Counted from the first letter of the stretch, positions 27,360 through 35,355 are shown. The stretch is DNA of 64,000 bases from JABDQZ01 sp963801985 (GCA_963801985.1 CAWDGV010000009.1:62001-126000), one strand, 5' to 3'. The notes: a model not told the origin generated them from the sequence alone. Translations and numbers: made by a program.

Positions 27360-28157
27360 CTAATTGTAGATCATCCAGAAAAGGAATACTCCCAGTACCA
27401 GTCGATACAGCACAAACGGCAGCATGCCAATTTTTTCAATGAATTTCAGGAACAGGTGGATGCACAGATAGGCAGCAACAAATGACAAGATCACACCGGC
27501 CAGCAAGTCCCCCCAATTTACCGATGCATTGGTAATGATGAGTTCCAGGGTAACCAGTCCGCCGGATAGCAGGATGGTTGGAATTGACAGCAAGAATGAA
27601 AACCGTGTTGCTGCCTCGCGCGTTAAACCCAACAGCAAACCGGCCGTCATGGTAACGCCGGAACGTGAGGTTCCGGGAATAATTGCAAACGACTGAAACA
27701 GACCGATAATCAACGCATCAACCCAGTTCAGGGAATATTCATCGCGGCTACGGCTTGCATTCATATCCACGGCCAGCAACAGCAAACCAAAACCCACGGT
27801 AGTAATCGCAATAACAAAAGGTGAACGTAAATCGTGGGCAACATGCTGTTCAAACAGCAGGCCCACAAAGATAATAGGAACCGTGGCAATAAAAACATGC
27901 CAGCCAAGATGACGGTCCGCGGACAGCTGTTGATTATTCGGGCTAAACAGGCCTTTTAAAATCACCATGACCTCACGACGAAAATACAGCATCACTGCAC
28001 CCAATGAACCCAGGTGTACAGCAATATCAAAAGCCAGGCCCTGGTCACTGTAACCAAACACGTAAGGTGCCAGAATCAGGTGTGCCGAACTGGAGATGGG
28101 TAAAAACTCGGTCACTCCCTGCACCAGAGACAAGATGATTATCTGTAACAACTCCAT
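27360..28157 (-). CDS. uppP: Undecaprenyl-diphosphatase UppP (BacA)
   Basis: 265-aa polytopic membrane enzyme that dephosphorylates undecaprenyl diphosphate to recycle the lipid carrier for peptidoglycan and O-antigen. The N-terminal motif VQGVTEFLPISSSAHL (about 14-29) and the second active-site motif PGTSRSGVTMTAGL (about 160-173) are present. About eight hydrophobic segments are visible. Its location near GDP-mannose genes is consistent with an envelope role but not necessarily linked. Confidence 0.97.
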   Translation of the reverse strand: MELLQIIILSLVQGVTEFLPISSSAHLILAPYVFGYSDQGLAFDIAVHLGSLGAVMLYFRREVMVILKGLFSPNNQQLSADRHLGWHVFIATVPIIFVGLLFEQHVAHDLRSPFVIAITTVGFGLLLLAVDMNASRSRDEYSLNWVDALIIGLFQSFAIIPGTSRSGVTMTAGLLLGLTREAATRFSFLLSIPTILLSGGLVTLELIITNASVNWGDLLAGVILSFVAAYLCIHLFLKFIEKIGMLPFVLYRLVLGVFLFWMIYN

Positions 28158-28251
28158 GAAATTTTCTGCCGTGTGGCTAATTCAAAAAAATTGACCGCAA
28201 CCTTAGACTTTCAAACAATCCATGACCAGTAATATTTATTTAATCAAATTA

Positions 28252-28279
28252 TTGACAGAACAAAGTGAATCAGTAGAAT
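28252..28279 (+). promoter_or_regulatory. Promoter of the tRNA-Gly gene
   Basis: TTGACA (28252-28257), 16-nt spacer, TAGAAT (28274-28279), just upstream of the tRNA at 28292. A near-consensus sigma-70 promoter. Confidence 0.75.
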
Positions 28280-28291
28280 ACAGCGCTTCTT

Positions 28292-28367
28292 GCGGGAATA
28301 GCTCAGCTGGTAGAGCACAACCTTGCCAAGGTTGGGGTCGCGAGTTCGAATCTCGTTTCCCGCTCCA
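28292..28367 (+). tRNA. glyW: tRNA-Gly (GCC)
   Basis: Cloverleaf readable by eye: acceptor GCGGGAA / TTCCCGC, anticodon loop TTGCCAA with GCC at 28325-28327 on a CAACC/GGTTG stem, T-arm GTTCGAATC, and encoded CCA at 28365-28367. In E. coli Gly(GCC), Cys(GCA) and Leu(UAA) form the glyW-cysT-leuZ operon. The same three occur here in the same order, but with a terminator and a flagellin gene after Gly. Confidence 0.97.
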
Positions 28368-28372
28368 AATTT

Positions 28373-28409
28373 AAAAAGCCGTCCGATCCATGATCGACGG
28401 CTTTTTTTT
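28373..28409 (+). terminator. Terminator after tRNA-Gly
   Basis: AAAAAGCCGTC (28373-28383) pairs with GACGGCTTTTT (28396-28406), ending in T8. It ends the tRNA-Gly transcript before the flagellin gene. Confidence 0.85.
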
Positions 28410-28517
28410 CGCCCCGCTCATTCCCCGCCTAACTTGTGATTTAGGTTCATATTTTCCTGCTGAATCTCGACTAAAATTGATTAGAACTGATATGAAGTAT
28501 GGATGGGCATTGAAGTC

Positions 28518-29336
28518 ATGGCGATTTCAATCAACAACAATGCACAACTGTTTGGCATCAACCGACTGAATAATGCCCAGAACGGCTTGCAAACAGCGAG
28601 CGAAAGGCTTTCTTCCGGTAAACGTATTAACCGTGCCAGTGATGATGCTGCCGGCCTTGCCATTGCCGCACAACTTGCCAACCAGTTACTTGGTTCCCAG
28701 GCAGCCTACCGCAATACCAATGATGGCATATCCCTGGTCCAGACCGCAGAAGGCGCCCTATCCGAAGTCAGCAGTATTACTCAGCGCATCCGTGAACTGG
28801 CTATCCAGTCCTCCACTGGAACACTAAACGACACAGACCGCGCCAACCTGCAACTGGAAGTTGACCAGTTACAGGAACAGACCGCGCAGATTTTCACCAG
28901 CACTGAATTTAACGGCCGGGCTATCCTGAATGAAAATGGTTCACTGGATTTCCAGGTTGGCCCGGATGCCGGCGATCAACTTTCCATAACAACCACAGAC
29001 CTGAATGCACAATTTACTGCGATCGGATTTTTTTCAGTTGATATTTCCACCGCCAATGGCGCTGAAACCGCATTAAGCGCGCTGGATGCATCATTAGATA
29101 CACTCAACCAGAGCCGTGCCGATTTCGGTGCCGCAGCCAACCGCATGGAATCTGTTGGTCGTGGTCTGGAAATCAGTGCAGAAAATACCGCTGCCACAAG
29201 AAGCCGGATTGAAGATGCAGATTACGCTGCGGAAATGGCTGCACGCACCAGTTCCCTGATTTTACAGAATGCCGGCCTTGCCAACCTTTCACAGGCAAAC
29301 CTTAGCGGCGGCCTTGTTTCCCAGTTACTGAAATAA
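28518..29336 (+). CDS. fliC: Flagellin, short form
   Basis: 272 aa from ATG 28518 (MAISINNN); an upstream in-frame ATG at 28503 adds five untypical residues. Classical N-terminal D0/D1 (LNNAQNGLQTASERLSSGKR, ASDDAAGLAIA) and C-terminal D1/D0 (ENTAATRSRIEDADYAAEMA, ending GLVSQLLK) helices are present. The variable surface D2/D3 region is almost absent (about 130-180), which makes a minimal filament protein. No other flagellar gene is in the window. It lies between tRNA-Gly and tRNA-Cys, with no obvious sigma-28 promoter that I can defend. Confidence 0.96.
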   Translation: MAISINNNAQLFGINRLNNAQNGLQTASERLSSGKRINRASDDAAGLAIAAQLANQLLGSQAAYRNTNDGISLVQTAEGALSEVSSITQRIRELAIQSSTGTLNDTDRANLQLEVDQLQEQTAQIFTSTEFNGRAILNENGSLDFQVGPDAGDQLSITTTDLNAQFTAIGFFSVDISTANGAETALSALDASLDTLNQSRADFGAAANRMESVGRGLEISAENTAATRSRIEDADYAAEMAARTSSLILQNAGLANLSQANLSGGLVSQLLK

Positions 29337-29366
29337 CATCCAGCGAAAATTACATTTTTTTCACGA

Positions 29367-29389
29367 AACGACTATCCGTAATCGTCGTT
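29367..29389 (+). terminator. Weak hairpin after flagellin
   Basis: AACGAC (29367-29372) pairs with GTCGTT (29384-29389), with an 11-nt loop and no real T-tract. A possible weak stop signal for the flagellin transcript. Confidence 0.3.
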
Positions 29390-29469
29390 ATCCTGTAATA
29401 TCGCCCTCGCAAAATCACTGGAGCAATGCCTTGTCACTGCTTCAACATCAAGACTCAAAAATAGTTACC

Positions 29470-29543
29470 GGCTGAGTGGCAGAGTGGTTATGCAGCGGCC
29501 TGCAAAGCCGTGGACAGCGGTTCGATTCCGCTCTCAGCCTCCA
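29470..29543 (+). tRNA. cysT: tRNA-Cys (GCA)
   Basis: Acceptor GGCTGAG / CTCAGCC, anticodon GCA at 29502-29504 in loop CTGCAAA on a CGGC/GCCG stem, T-arm GGTTCGATTCC, encoded CCA at 29541-29543. It is the second member of the Gly-Cys-Leu set, 168 bp before the split tRNA-Leu. Confidence 0.96.
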
Positions 29544-29711
29544 ATTATCTTTGAAGATTGTTTTTCCTGGTACGTTCTGATGTCCCATAACAATCTGCAA
29601 AAATCAGTTCACATATAAGCCAACTTCCCATAAAATCAACCCCGTTACTTAATCGCTGTTCTTAGAGCAATAAATTTTGAATACATATTTAGGTAATTCA
29701 GCCATTGTTAT

Positions 29712-30053
29712 GCCCAGATGGCGAAATTGGTAGACGCAAGGGACTTAGAATATTTGAGCACCCGGTTTGGAAACATCCGGTGTGAATGGAGTCAAATTCG
29801 GGGAAACCTCAGCAAATGAGTTGGTGGCAATCCCGAGCTAAGCCTTGGAACGGTTTTTTACTCCTAGTAGTTTCATATCCATTCCATTGAAAGTGTAGAG
29901 ACTTGACGGCTCCTGCCTAAACTACATGGTTTGTAGTACGGCAAAGAGAAAGTCCAGACCACAAACAGCACAAGCTGGCAGTGAAAACTGTAGTTGGTAA
30001 GAAAATCCCTCGGTGGAAACACCGTGCCGGTTCGATTCCGGCTCTGGGCACCA
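29712..30053 (+). tRNA. leuZ: tRNA-Leu (UAA), interrupted by a group I intron
   Basis: The 5' exon is 29712-29746 and the 3' exon 30002-30053, giving an 87-nt mature tRNA with encoded CCA. The acceptor GCCCAGA (29712-29718) pairs perfectly with TCTGGGC (30043-30049). The anticodon stem AGGGA (29739-29743) pairs with TCCCT (30006-30010), and joining the exons restores loop CTTAAAA with anticodon UAA. The variable arm (CGGTGG..CACCG) is the long class II arm of leucine tRNAs. The gene is thus intact only after splicing out 255 nt. Confidence 0.93.
29747..30001 (+). ncRNA. Group I self-splicing intron in tRNA-Leu(UAA)
   Basis: 255 nt, placed between U34 and A35 of the anticodon, the position used by cyanobacterial and plastid tRNA-Leu(UAA) introns. 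The upstream exon ends in U and the intron ends in G (30001), as group I introns do. Core elements can be read in order: P-like TTCGGGGAAACC (about 29798-29810), Q-like AATCCCGAGCTAAGCC (about 29829-29844), R-like TAGAGACTTGACGG and S-like AAGAGAAAGTCC (29944-29955), whose GACTT and AAGTC segments form the P7 guanosine site. A GAG at 29756-29758 could be the internal guide pairing with CUU. There is no open reading frame worth calling inside, so it is not a homing-endonuclease intron. Confidence 0.9.
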
Positions 30054-30065
30054 TTTACTCGTTGC

Positions 30066-31328
30066 TTAAGCAAGATCAAGGCAGCGTACTTTCGGCAGGT
30101 CCGACCAGGCAGATGTGTAGGCTGGTGACAAGCGGTTCTGCTGCATTGTCCATCGCCCTGTCAGCCCTTCTGCCCCAAATGTCACGGTATCACGGCCATA
30201 GCGCCGGTTTATCCGGTCAAGCGTTTTCATTAAATCATCAGAACGGACCGCCTGTTCCGGCAGAAATAAATCTGACTGGTAAAAAGTTCGGTCTCTCAGG
30301 TCCAGCAGGCCAATGCCACACTTATTGAACAGATAACCTTTCTTATACAACGCATTCATGCCCAGCCTGGCAAAGCGGATGATGACTGAGGAATCTGACG
30401 TCGGATATGGCAACCTTATTTCAGCACTGTTCGCATAGTAGTCACCTTTAAAACGTGAAGTATTTACAAACAGGTAAAGACTCTGACAATAGCTGCCCTG
30501 CTTTCTGAGCTTTTCTGCCGCTGCCGCTGCATAACGACTGATATGCCTCAACAAGGCTTCACGCTGCTCAATCTTGTGGGCAAACGTGCGTGTCACGAAA
30601 ATTTCTTTTTTTGGCACCGGCGCTTCTTCCAGTTCAATACACTGCCTGCCATTAAGTTCTTCAATGGTTTTTTCCACATTAATACTGCTGAAGCGCCGCA
30701 CCCACTTCGGATCTGCCTGGGCAAGATCATAGGCACTGCGTATACCGATGCTGCCCAGCCGTGCCGTCAGGCGGGAACCAATTCCCCACACCTTGTTAAC
30801 CGGCAGACGCTTTTCCAGCCACTGCCATTTTTCCGGGGTATCCAGAACAGCAACACCGTTTCCCTTGATATGTTTTGCTGCATGGTTAGCCAGCTTGGAC
30901 AGGGTCTTGGATGGTGCAATACCAACGCCTACCGGCATCCTGACATGTCGCCATAACTGTGCCTTGATGCGCGCACCATAAGCGTTCAGGTCTGTCGTAA
31001 TACGCTCAACATCGAGAAACATTTCGTCAATCGAATATTGCTCAACCCGTGGCGAAAACGCCCTAAGATTGGCCATCACCTGGTTGGAGATATCGCCATA
31101 CAGCCGGAAGTTGGCAGAAAATACTTCTACCCGGTGTTTCTGCAACAACGCCTTTTGTTTGAAATAAGGGTCAAGATCCGGAATACCCAGCGCTTTCGCC
31201 TCCCTGGTTCGCGCAATAATACAGCCATCGTTATTCGACAATACGACAACCGGCTTGCCACGCAGGTCCGGACGAAAGATCTGTTCACAGGATGCATAGC
31301 ATGAATTACAGTCAACCAGGGCAATCAT
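30066..31328 (-). CDS. umuC: DNA polymerase V catalytic subunit UmuC
   Basis: 420-aa Y-family translesion polymerase. It begins ALVDCNSCYASCEQIFRPDL with the catalytic Asp of motif I, keeps the steric segment VVVLSNNDGCIIARTREAK, and has the catalytic acidic pair in YSIDEMFLDV (about 98-107). Helix-hairpin-helix and little-finger regions follow. It overlaps umuD by 4 bp (ATGA type), so the two form one operon with umuD first. Its stop is 12 bp from the tRNA-Leu gene on the other strand. Confidence 0.97.
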   Translation of the reverse strand: MIALVDCNSCYASCEQIFRPDLRGKPVVVLSNNDGCIIARTREAKALGIPDLDPYFKQKALLQKHRVEVFSANFRLYGDISNQVMANLRAFSPRVEQYSIDEMFLDVERITTDLNAYGARIKAQLWRHVRMPVGVGIAPSKTLSKLANHAAKHIKGNGVAVLDTPEKWQWLEKRLPVNKVWGIGSRLTARLGSIGIRSAYDLAQADPKWVRRFSSINVEKTIEELNGRQCIELEEAPVPKKEIFVTRTFAHKIEQREALLRHISRYAAAAAEKLRKQGSYCQSLYLFVNTSRFKGDYYANSAEIRLPYPTSDSSVIIRFARLGMNALYKKGYLFNKCGIGLLDLRDRTFYQSDLFLPEQAVRSDDLMKTLDRINRRYGRDTVTFGAEGLTGRWTMQQNRLSPAYTSAWSDLPKVRCLDLA

Positions 31329-31756
31329 GGCCTGCCATGTTTCCTGACGCTATAGACAACGACGCCCTCTATCAGCAGATCCTCATCCTGTGAAATATCG
31401 ATAGCCGGATAATCCGGGTTAGCTGGCATCAGGCGCCTGTGTCGCAGGTCGAGTATCTTGCAGGTCAGCTCACCGTCAATGGCAGCAACCACAATTGCTC
31501 CCTGGCAACGCTCTGCCGAGCGGTCAACGATCAGCAAATCCCCGTCAAAAATACCAATATTGCGCAACGAATCGCCCTGCGCCCAGGCAAAAAAAGTTGA
31601 CGCAGGATGCTTGACCAGGAATTCGTTCAGATCCAGCGAACGTTCAATAAAATCATCCGCCGGTGATGGAAAGCCGGCACTGACGCGGGAACTGAATAGA
31701 GGCAGCTGTAAACCACTGAGTTCTTCTGCGGGTTTTGAAACGGTGACCAGGGACAT
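31325..31756 (-). CDS. umuD: DNA polymerase V accessory protein UmuD
   Basis: 143 aa S24-family self-cleaving protein; UmuD' with UmuC forms Pol V. Catalytic Ser63 (in GDSL) and Lys100 (in LTCKIL) are 37 residues apart, as in E. coli (60/97). The cleavage site is Ala27-Gly28 in SAGFPSPADD, compared with Cys-Gly in E. coli. A GTTC-N7-GTTC repeat lies 11 bp before the start. It is the first gene of the umuDC operon. Confidence 0.96.
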   Translation of the reverse strand: MSLVTVSKPAEELSGLQLPLFSSRVSAGFPSPADDFIERSLDLNEFLVKHPASTFFAWAQGDSLRNIGIFDGDLLIVDRSAERCQGAIVVAAIDGELTCKILDLRHRRLMPANPDYPAIDISQDEDLLIEGVVVYSVRKHGRP

Positions 31757-31766
31757 TATTCTTCAT

Positions 31767-31781
31767 GTTCTATATATGTTC
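31767..31781. promoter_or_regulatory. GTTC-N7-GTTC direct repeat before umuD (possible LexA site)
   Basis: GTTC (31767-31770), TATATAT, GTTC (31778-31781). GTTC-N7-GTTC is the SOS-box pattern of Alphaproteobacteria, whereas the usual gammaproteobacterial box is CTGT-N8-ACAG. Its position within the likely promoter of an SOS operon makes a regulatory role plausible. No good CTGT-N8-ACAG is present; only a CTGT half lies beside it. Confidence 0.45.
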
Positions 31782-31815
31782 TACAACAGTGTATGAAGAA
31801 CTGCCCAAAATGGCA

Positions 31816-31852
31816 ATAAAAAACCAGCCACTCTACCCGCTAAAGTGGCTGG
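31816..31852 (-). terminator. Terminator after the His-rich protein gene
   Basis: CCAGCCACT (31824-31832) pairs with AGTGGCTGG (31844-31852). On the minus strand it runs into a T-rich tail (complement of 31816-31823). It closes the gene that ends at 31896. Confidence 0.8.
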
Positions 31853-31895
31853 CAAAATATTTTCCTGGATTAAGTATCCGGACGCTGACCTCTCA

Positions 31896-32417
31896 TCAGA
31901 AATCATCACTCAGTCTTAAAACCAGAGCCCAGCCATCGTTAGCATAGTATCTGCCACCATGGCCATGGTAAGCATGTTTTGACCGATGAGCATGCTTGCC
32001 ATAACGATATCCATAAGCTGGTTTGTGCTTACCATGATGATTCCCATGAACCAGCTTATGTTTACCATGCCGGCCATGCTGGGCATGACGATTACGGTCA
32101 TTATGTTTCAGCCTGTAAATCCGGTGACTGGCTTTATCAAGCTTGCGCTCCAGCTTCTGTCTTTCATTGCGGTCAAGATGTCCGTCACGACTGAACTTTC
32201 GGGCCTGTTTGGCAATTTTCTTTTGCTGATGCCTCAGTTCGCTCGCTTCCTTGCGGGTCAGTTCACCACTTTGCACACCTTGCCTGACCCGACTTTTCTG
32301 CCTTTCCATACGCTTATCAAAATGCGCATGGCCGTCATAATTGCCATGATTTGCATACACTGGCATGGCCAATAAAGCGGCCATGGGTATAACCAACACT
32401 GTTTTCAAAATGTTCAT
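31896..32417 (-). CDS. Secreted histidine-rich protein of unknown function
   Basis: 173 aa. Signal peptide of about 22 residues (hydrophobic stretch then VYANHG). The middle (about 35-105) is a charged helical segment rich in Lys, Arg and Gln; an EF-hand-like loop is visible (SRDGHLDRNE). Residues about 105-158 are dominated by His, Gly, Lys and Tyr in HGKHK / HGNHHGKHK-like repeats, ending in WALVLRLSDDF. The tail suggests binding of Ni, Cu, Zn or haem in the periplasm. I do not recognise the family with certainty. It lies beside the multihaem cytochrome genes but has its own terminator. Confidence 0.8.
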   Translation of the reverse strand: MNILKTVLVIPMAALLAMPVYANHGNYDGHAHFDKRMERQKSRVRQGVQSGELTRKEASELRHQQKKIAKQARKFSRDGHLDRNERQKLERKLDKASHRIYRLKHNDRNRHAQHGRHGKHKLVHGNHHGKHKPAYGYRYGKHAHRSKHAYHGHGGRYYANDGWALVLRLSDDF

Positions 32418-32527
32418 GTCTTTCTCCTGTCAATCAGTTTTCAGTTTGTTGTCTCCCTTCACTGGTAACTGTATGACCCAAAGGCTGAACGAAAGCTGAA
32501 CAGAAAGTTAAGCGAAGCTGAGAAAAC

Positions 32528-32554
32528 AAAAAAGGCGCTAGAAGCGCCTTTTTT
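32528..32554 (-). terminator. Terminator after the decaheme cytochrome gene
   Basis: AAAAAAGGCGCT (32528-32539), 3-nt loop, AGCGCCTTTTTT (32543-32554). Perfectly symmetric, so it can end transcripts from either side. Confidence 0.9.
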
Positions 32555-32576
32555 GCTGGATCAGGAGTTTGATAAT

Positions 32577-33548
32577 TTATCGTGTCAGCTTGGCCCCTGC
32601 CGGATGATTGCTACCGTGTACCATACTATGACAGTTACTGCAGGATTCACCCACAACCAGGCGGGAAATTCCCCTATTCTCATCATTTGGAAGAGGAGCC
32701 AGCTGATTCGTAATGCCATAACTTAAGCCCAGGCGGGCGTGGCGCTGGTGGGTTCCCGGACCAAATAAAACAGGTTCATGACAGGACTGGCACAGATGCG
32801 GCTGACGCCGGGTCAGCATCCCCTTATTGATAGAACCGTGCGGGCTGTGGCAAAGCGCACAGTTCTCACTGACAGGAATATGTTCCCACAGGAATGGGCC
32901 ACGTTTTTCAGCATGGCAGGTGTAACAGGTTTCGTTAATACTGAAAGTCTTCATATCCGCATCACCGGGTCCGCCATGAACCCCATGACAGTCACTGCAG
33001 ACCATTTTCTTCTCAGTAACCGGATGGCCATAAGGCTTGTGTTCCTGCACACGCATATCCGTATGGCAGCTATAGCAAACCTGAGTTTCAGTTAAACGCG
33101 ACTTGACCTTGTCTTCCTGGTGAAGCTTATGGCAGGCCACGCAACCGGTATCCGCATTGTCATGACCATTACCCGCCCAGTGCAGGAAAGTTGATTGTTT
33201 ATGGCAAGTCAGGCAGACCGCATTCTGTTCCTCGGGAAGCAGGTTAGTGGTTTTTGTATACGTCTTCATGCCTGAACGCTGGGCCTCACCGGCACTCAGC
33301 ACATGTTCCTGCAGGTTGCCATGGCAGGTTGCACATTCCTGCACCTCTGCAGGACTGCGGTCATCACCTGTCATCCAGTGAGAAGAGGACTTGATCATGC
33401 TGTATTCTGATTCATGGCATAAAATACAGGTCTCAACACGCATCTGTATTTCACCTTCGGGCAATACGGGATCGGGGCCATCCGCGGCCATCACCCATTG
33501 ATTGAAACCCAGGAAAACCAGAACCAGTTTCATTATTGTGCTTTTCAA
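32577..33548 (-). CDS. Decaheme c-type cytochrome, MtrA/DmsE-like
   Basis: 323 aa with an N-terminal signal peptide (to about residue 21) and ten CxxCH haem sites in order: CILCH, CATCH, CLTCH, CVACH, CYSCH, CSDCH, CYTCH, CALCH, CQSCH, CSNCH. Length and haem number match MtrA/DmsE, periplasmic decahaems that thread an outer-membrane MtrB-type porin and carry electrons across it. The octaheme gene precedes it in the same direction (76-bp gap) and the MtrB-like porin gene is divergent. Donor and terminal acceptor cannot be inferred. Confidence 0.94.
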   Translation of the reverse strand: MKSTIMKLVLVFLGFNQWVMAADGPDPVLPEGEIQMRVETCILCHESEYSMIKSSSHWMTGDDRSPAEVQECATCHGNLQEHVLSAGEAQRSGMKTYTKTTNLLPEEQNAVCLTCHKQSTFLHWAGNGHDNADTGCVACHKLHQEDKVKSRLTETQVCYSCHTDMRVQEHKPYGHPVTEKKMVCSDCHGVHGGPGDADMKTFSINETCYTCHAEKRGPFLWEHIPVSENCALCHSPHGSINKGMLTRRQPHLCQSCHEPVLFGPGTHQRHARLGLSYGITNQLAPLPNDENRGISRLVVGESCSNCHSMVHGSNHPAGAKLTR

Positions 33549-33624
33549 AACAACTACTCCAAAAATGCGTCTATAAACGTTTTGTATTTATCTTCTTTGT
33601 CAAACTCAAGCTTGTGACTTTATT

Positions 33625-35091
33625 TCATTTTTTAACCGGGAAACGGGCCTGACCCTCTTCATAAAACGGATCCGCCTCATAACCCAGTTTCTGCCAGTCC
33701 ATACGTTTCTGGTCTTTACCGTGGCAATCCCGGCAAACAAGTGCCTGTTTCGCGGGCGCCACCATGTGATTAATGCGCAAATACATCAGGTTATCGATAA
33801 AGTCGTATTCACCACTAAACTCCAGGCCTCGAGCTTTCATGCCTATTTCAGCTGATCTTTCCCAGCTTTTGAAATCATCCACCAGACCCTCAACGCCAAA
33901 CAGGTGCGGATTGATCAGGTAGTTGAGTTTGCTGTCATACATCTGCCGGCCACGATGAACTTTGAAAGGATAAATTTTGGATGTTCCATCATCCTTTTGC
34001 CCAACCGGCCAGTTCATTTTTACCGGCTCATCCGGGTTGATTTTTTCACCCCAGACATGGATACCGGCCAGGCCATTAAACCAGGCGTATTCAGGCAGGA
34101 GGTCTTTTTCCCAGGTATATACCCCCTTGGTCGGAGAATACAGTACAAGCCCCTGCTCATCGCGTTCGTACTCAGTTTTCTCACCGGCTTTTGACCAGTC
34201 CCAGGACATATTAGTGGCCTGGGCCTTGGCATAATAGGGAATATGACAGGCCTGGCAGGAAACATTTTTAATATGAAAATTCAGAGCGCCCTTTTCATGC
34301 GGTTCCGGTTTGTGACAATCCCGGCAGGTCGCGGCCAAATCACCGGATGGTGTAAGCGACATGCTAGTCCCCATGAGTTGATGGTTTTTGGCAAAATGAC
34401 AATTGCTGCATTGATAGTTCAGCCCATCAGCCGCCATATGTACATCAATGTCCCTGGTCGTGTTGAGAAGCTCCTTGTCCAGGTCGCCATGCTTGACACC
34501 ATGACCAGCACCACCATAAAAATGGCATTGGCCACAGTTATAACGACTGGGTTTACCGACATTGCGCGCAACCCGTTCGAAATCAGTTGCCGGATCGGCC
34601 AGGCCTCCGTCTCCCCCGCCAATGCGACGATAGGTTCCGGTGGTATCGTGGCAAACCAGGCAATCAATATTGGTGGGATCATCAAAATCAAAACTGTCAT
34701 CCACCCAGCCATAACCGGCATGACATTCTGAGCAACGCGTCATGTTGGAAGCCACGCCGTAACAAAAATTGTTCATACCATGTTTTTTTCCGGTATCAAT
34801 CCAGCCTTTTTCATAGACATACTGCTTGGAAGACCAGGTCCAGTGCCTGGTTTTCATAAAATCACGCGCGGATTCCTCATGGCACTCCAGGCAGGCTTCG
34901 GTAACTTCCGACCCTTCAAAAAAAGGCCCGCTGATTTCCTGGTGTTCCGGAATGACAGGCTGAGACTGAAGTGGCATGGCAGGCGGAGGCTGATGCATCT
35001 GCTCCTCATGATCAGCTGCTGCAAACAGCGATATGGAAGACACCACAATGACAGCCAGCAGCAATAGCCTGACTTTAAATACAGCAATCAT
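33625..35091 (-). CDS. Octaheme c-type cytochrome, tetrathionate reductase (OTR) family
   Basis: 488 aa, signal peptide of about 26 residues, eight CxxCH sites: CLECH, CSECH, CLVCH, CGQCH, CSNCH, CRDCH, CQACH and, after a gap of about 190 residues, CRDCH near the C-terminus. This spacing fits the Shewanella octaheme family, members of which reduce tetrathionate, nitrite and hydroxylamine in vitro. The segment between haems 7 and 8 contains the long globular insert of the family. It is the first gene of a probable operon with the decaheme cytochrome. Confidence 0.9.
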   Translation of the reverse strand: MIAVFKVRLLLLAVIVVSSISLFAAADHEEQMHQPPPAMPLQSQPVIPEHQEISGPFFEGSEVTEACLECHEESARDFMKTRHWTWSSKQYVYEKGWIDTGKKHGMNNFCYGVASNMTRCSECHAGYGWVDDSFDFDDPTNIDCLVCHDTTGTYRRIGGGDGGLADPATDFERVARNVGKPSRYNCGQCHFYGGAGHGVKHGDLDKELLNTTRDIDVHMAADGLNYQCSNCHFAKNHQLMGTSMSLTPSGDLAATCRDCHKPEPHEKGALNFHIKNVSCQACHIPYYAKAQATNMSWDWSKAGEKTEYERDEQGLVLYSPTKGVYTWEKDLLPEYAWFNGLAGIHVWGEKINPDEPVKMNWPVGQKDDGTSKIYPFKVHRGRQMYDSKLNYLINPHLFGVEGLVDDFKSWERSAEIGMKARGLEFSGEYDFIDNLMYLRINHMVAPAKQALVCRDCHGKDQKRMDWQKLGYEADPFYEEGQARFPVKK

Positions 35092-35269
35092 TATTGAAAA
35101 ATATCCTTTGTAAACATTCCCTGCTCTACCCGATTGTTGTTCTCTACAGATTAAAACATCCCCTGCTTAAAACCTTTAACACTGGATAATTATAACTGGT
35201 AAAAGTATGGTTATTGAAGCTATAATTTTTTCTGTATATCTGGTGGCAAAATCATCTGAACGGATAAAA

Positions 35270-35295
35270 AACGCTGACTTCAAATATTCGGCGTT
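35270..35295. other. Hairpin in the divergent promoter region
   Basis: AACGCTGA (35270-35277) pairs with TCGGCGTT (35288-35295) with one G.U pair. On the minus strand it is followed by T6, on the plus strand by T4. In the 264-bp space between the octaheme and porin genes it could insulate the two promoters or attenuate the porin transcript. No FNR-type site was found in this space. Confidence 0.45.
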
Positions 35296-35355
35296 TTCCA
35301 GGAAGAGCCTTATAAAAATATTTGCCTGTAGTCACAGATCTCAGGGAGTGAAAAA

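Noticed and set aside
28470..28517. Sigma-28 or sigma-54 promoter for flagellin
   Set aside because: A TAAA and a GATA-like piece occur but at the wrong spacing, and no GG-N10-GC element is present; I cannot support either.
29712..30053. tmRNA (ssrA) as an explanation of the long tRNA-like gene
   Set aside because: The ends form a full leucine tRNA with a normal anticodon arm and class II variable arm once joined, and there is no Ala-like acceptor or tag reading frame.
29873..30079. 68-codon minus-strand frame over the tRNA-Leu intron
   Set aside because: It lies wholly over the intron and 3' exon; the RNA structure explains the sequence and the frame has no protein character.
31979..32375. 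Overlapping plus-strand frames (71 and 129 codons) inside the His-rich gene
   Set aside because: The Met/His/Cys-like composition comes from repetitive CAT/CAC codons of the real minus-strand gene.
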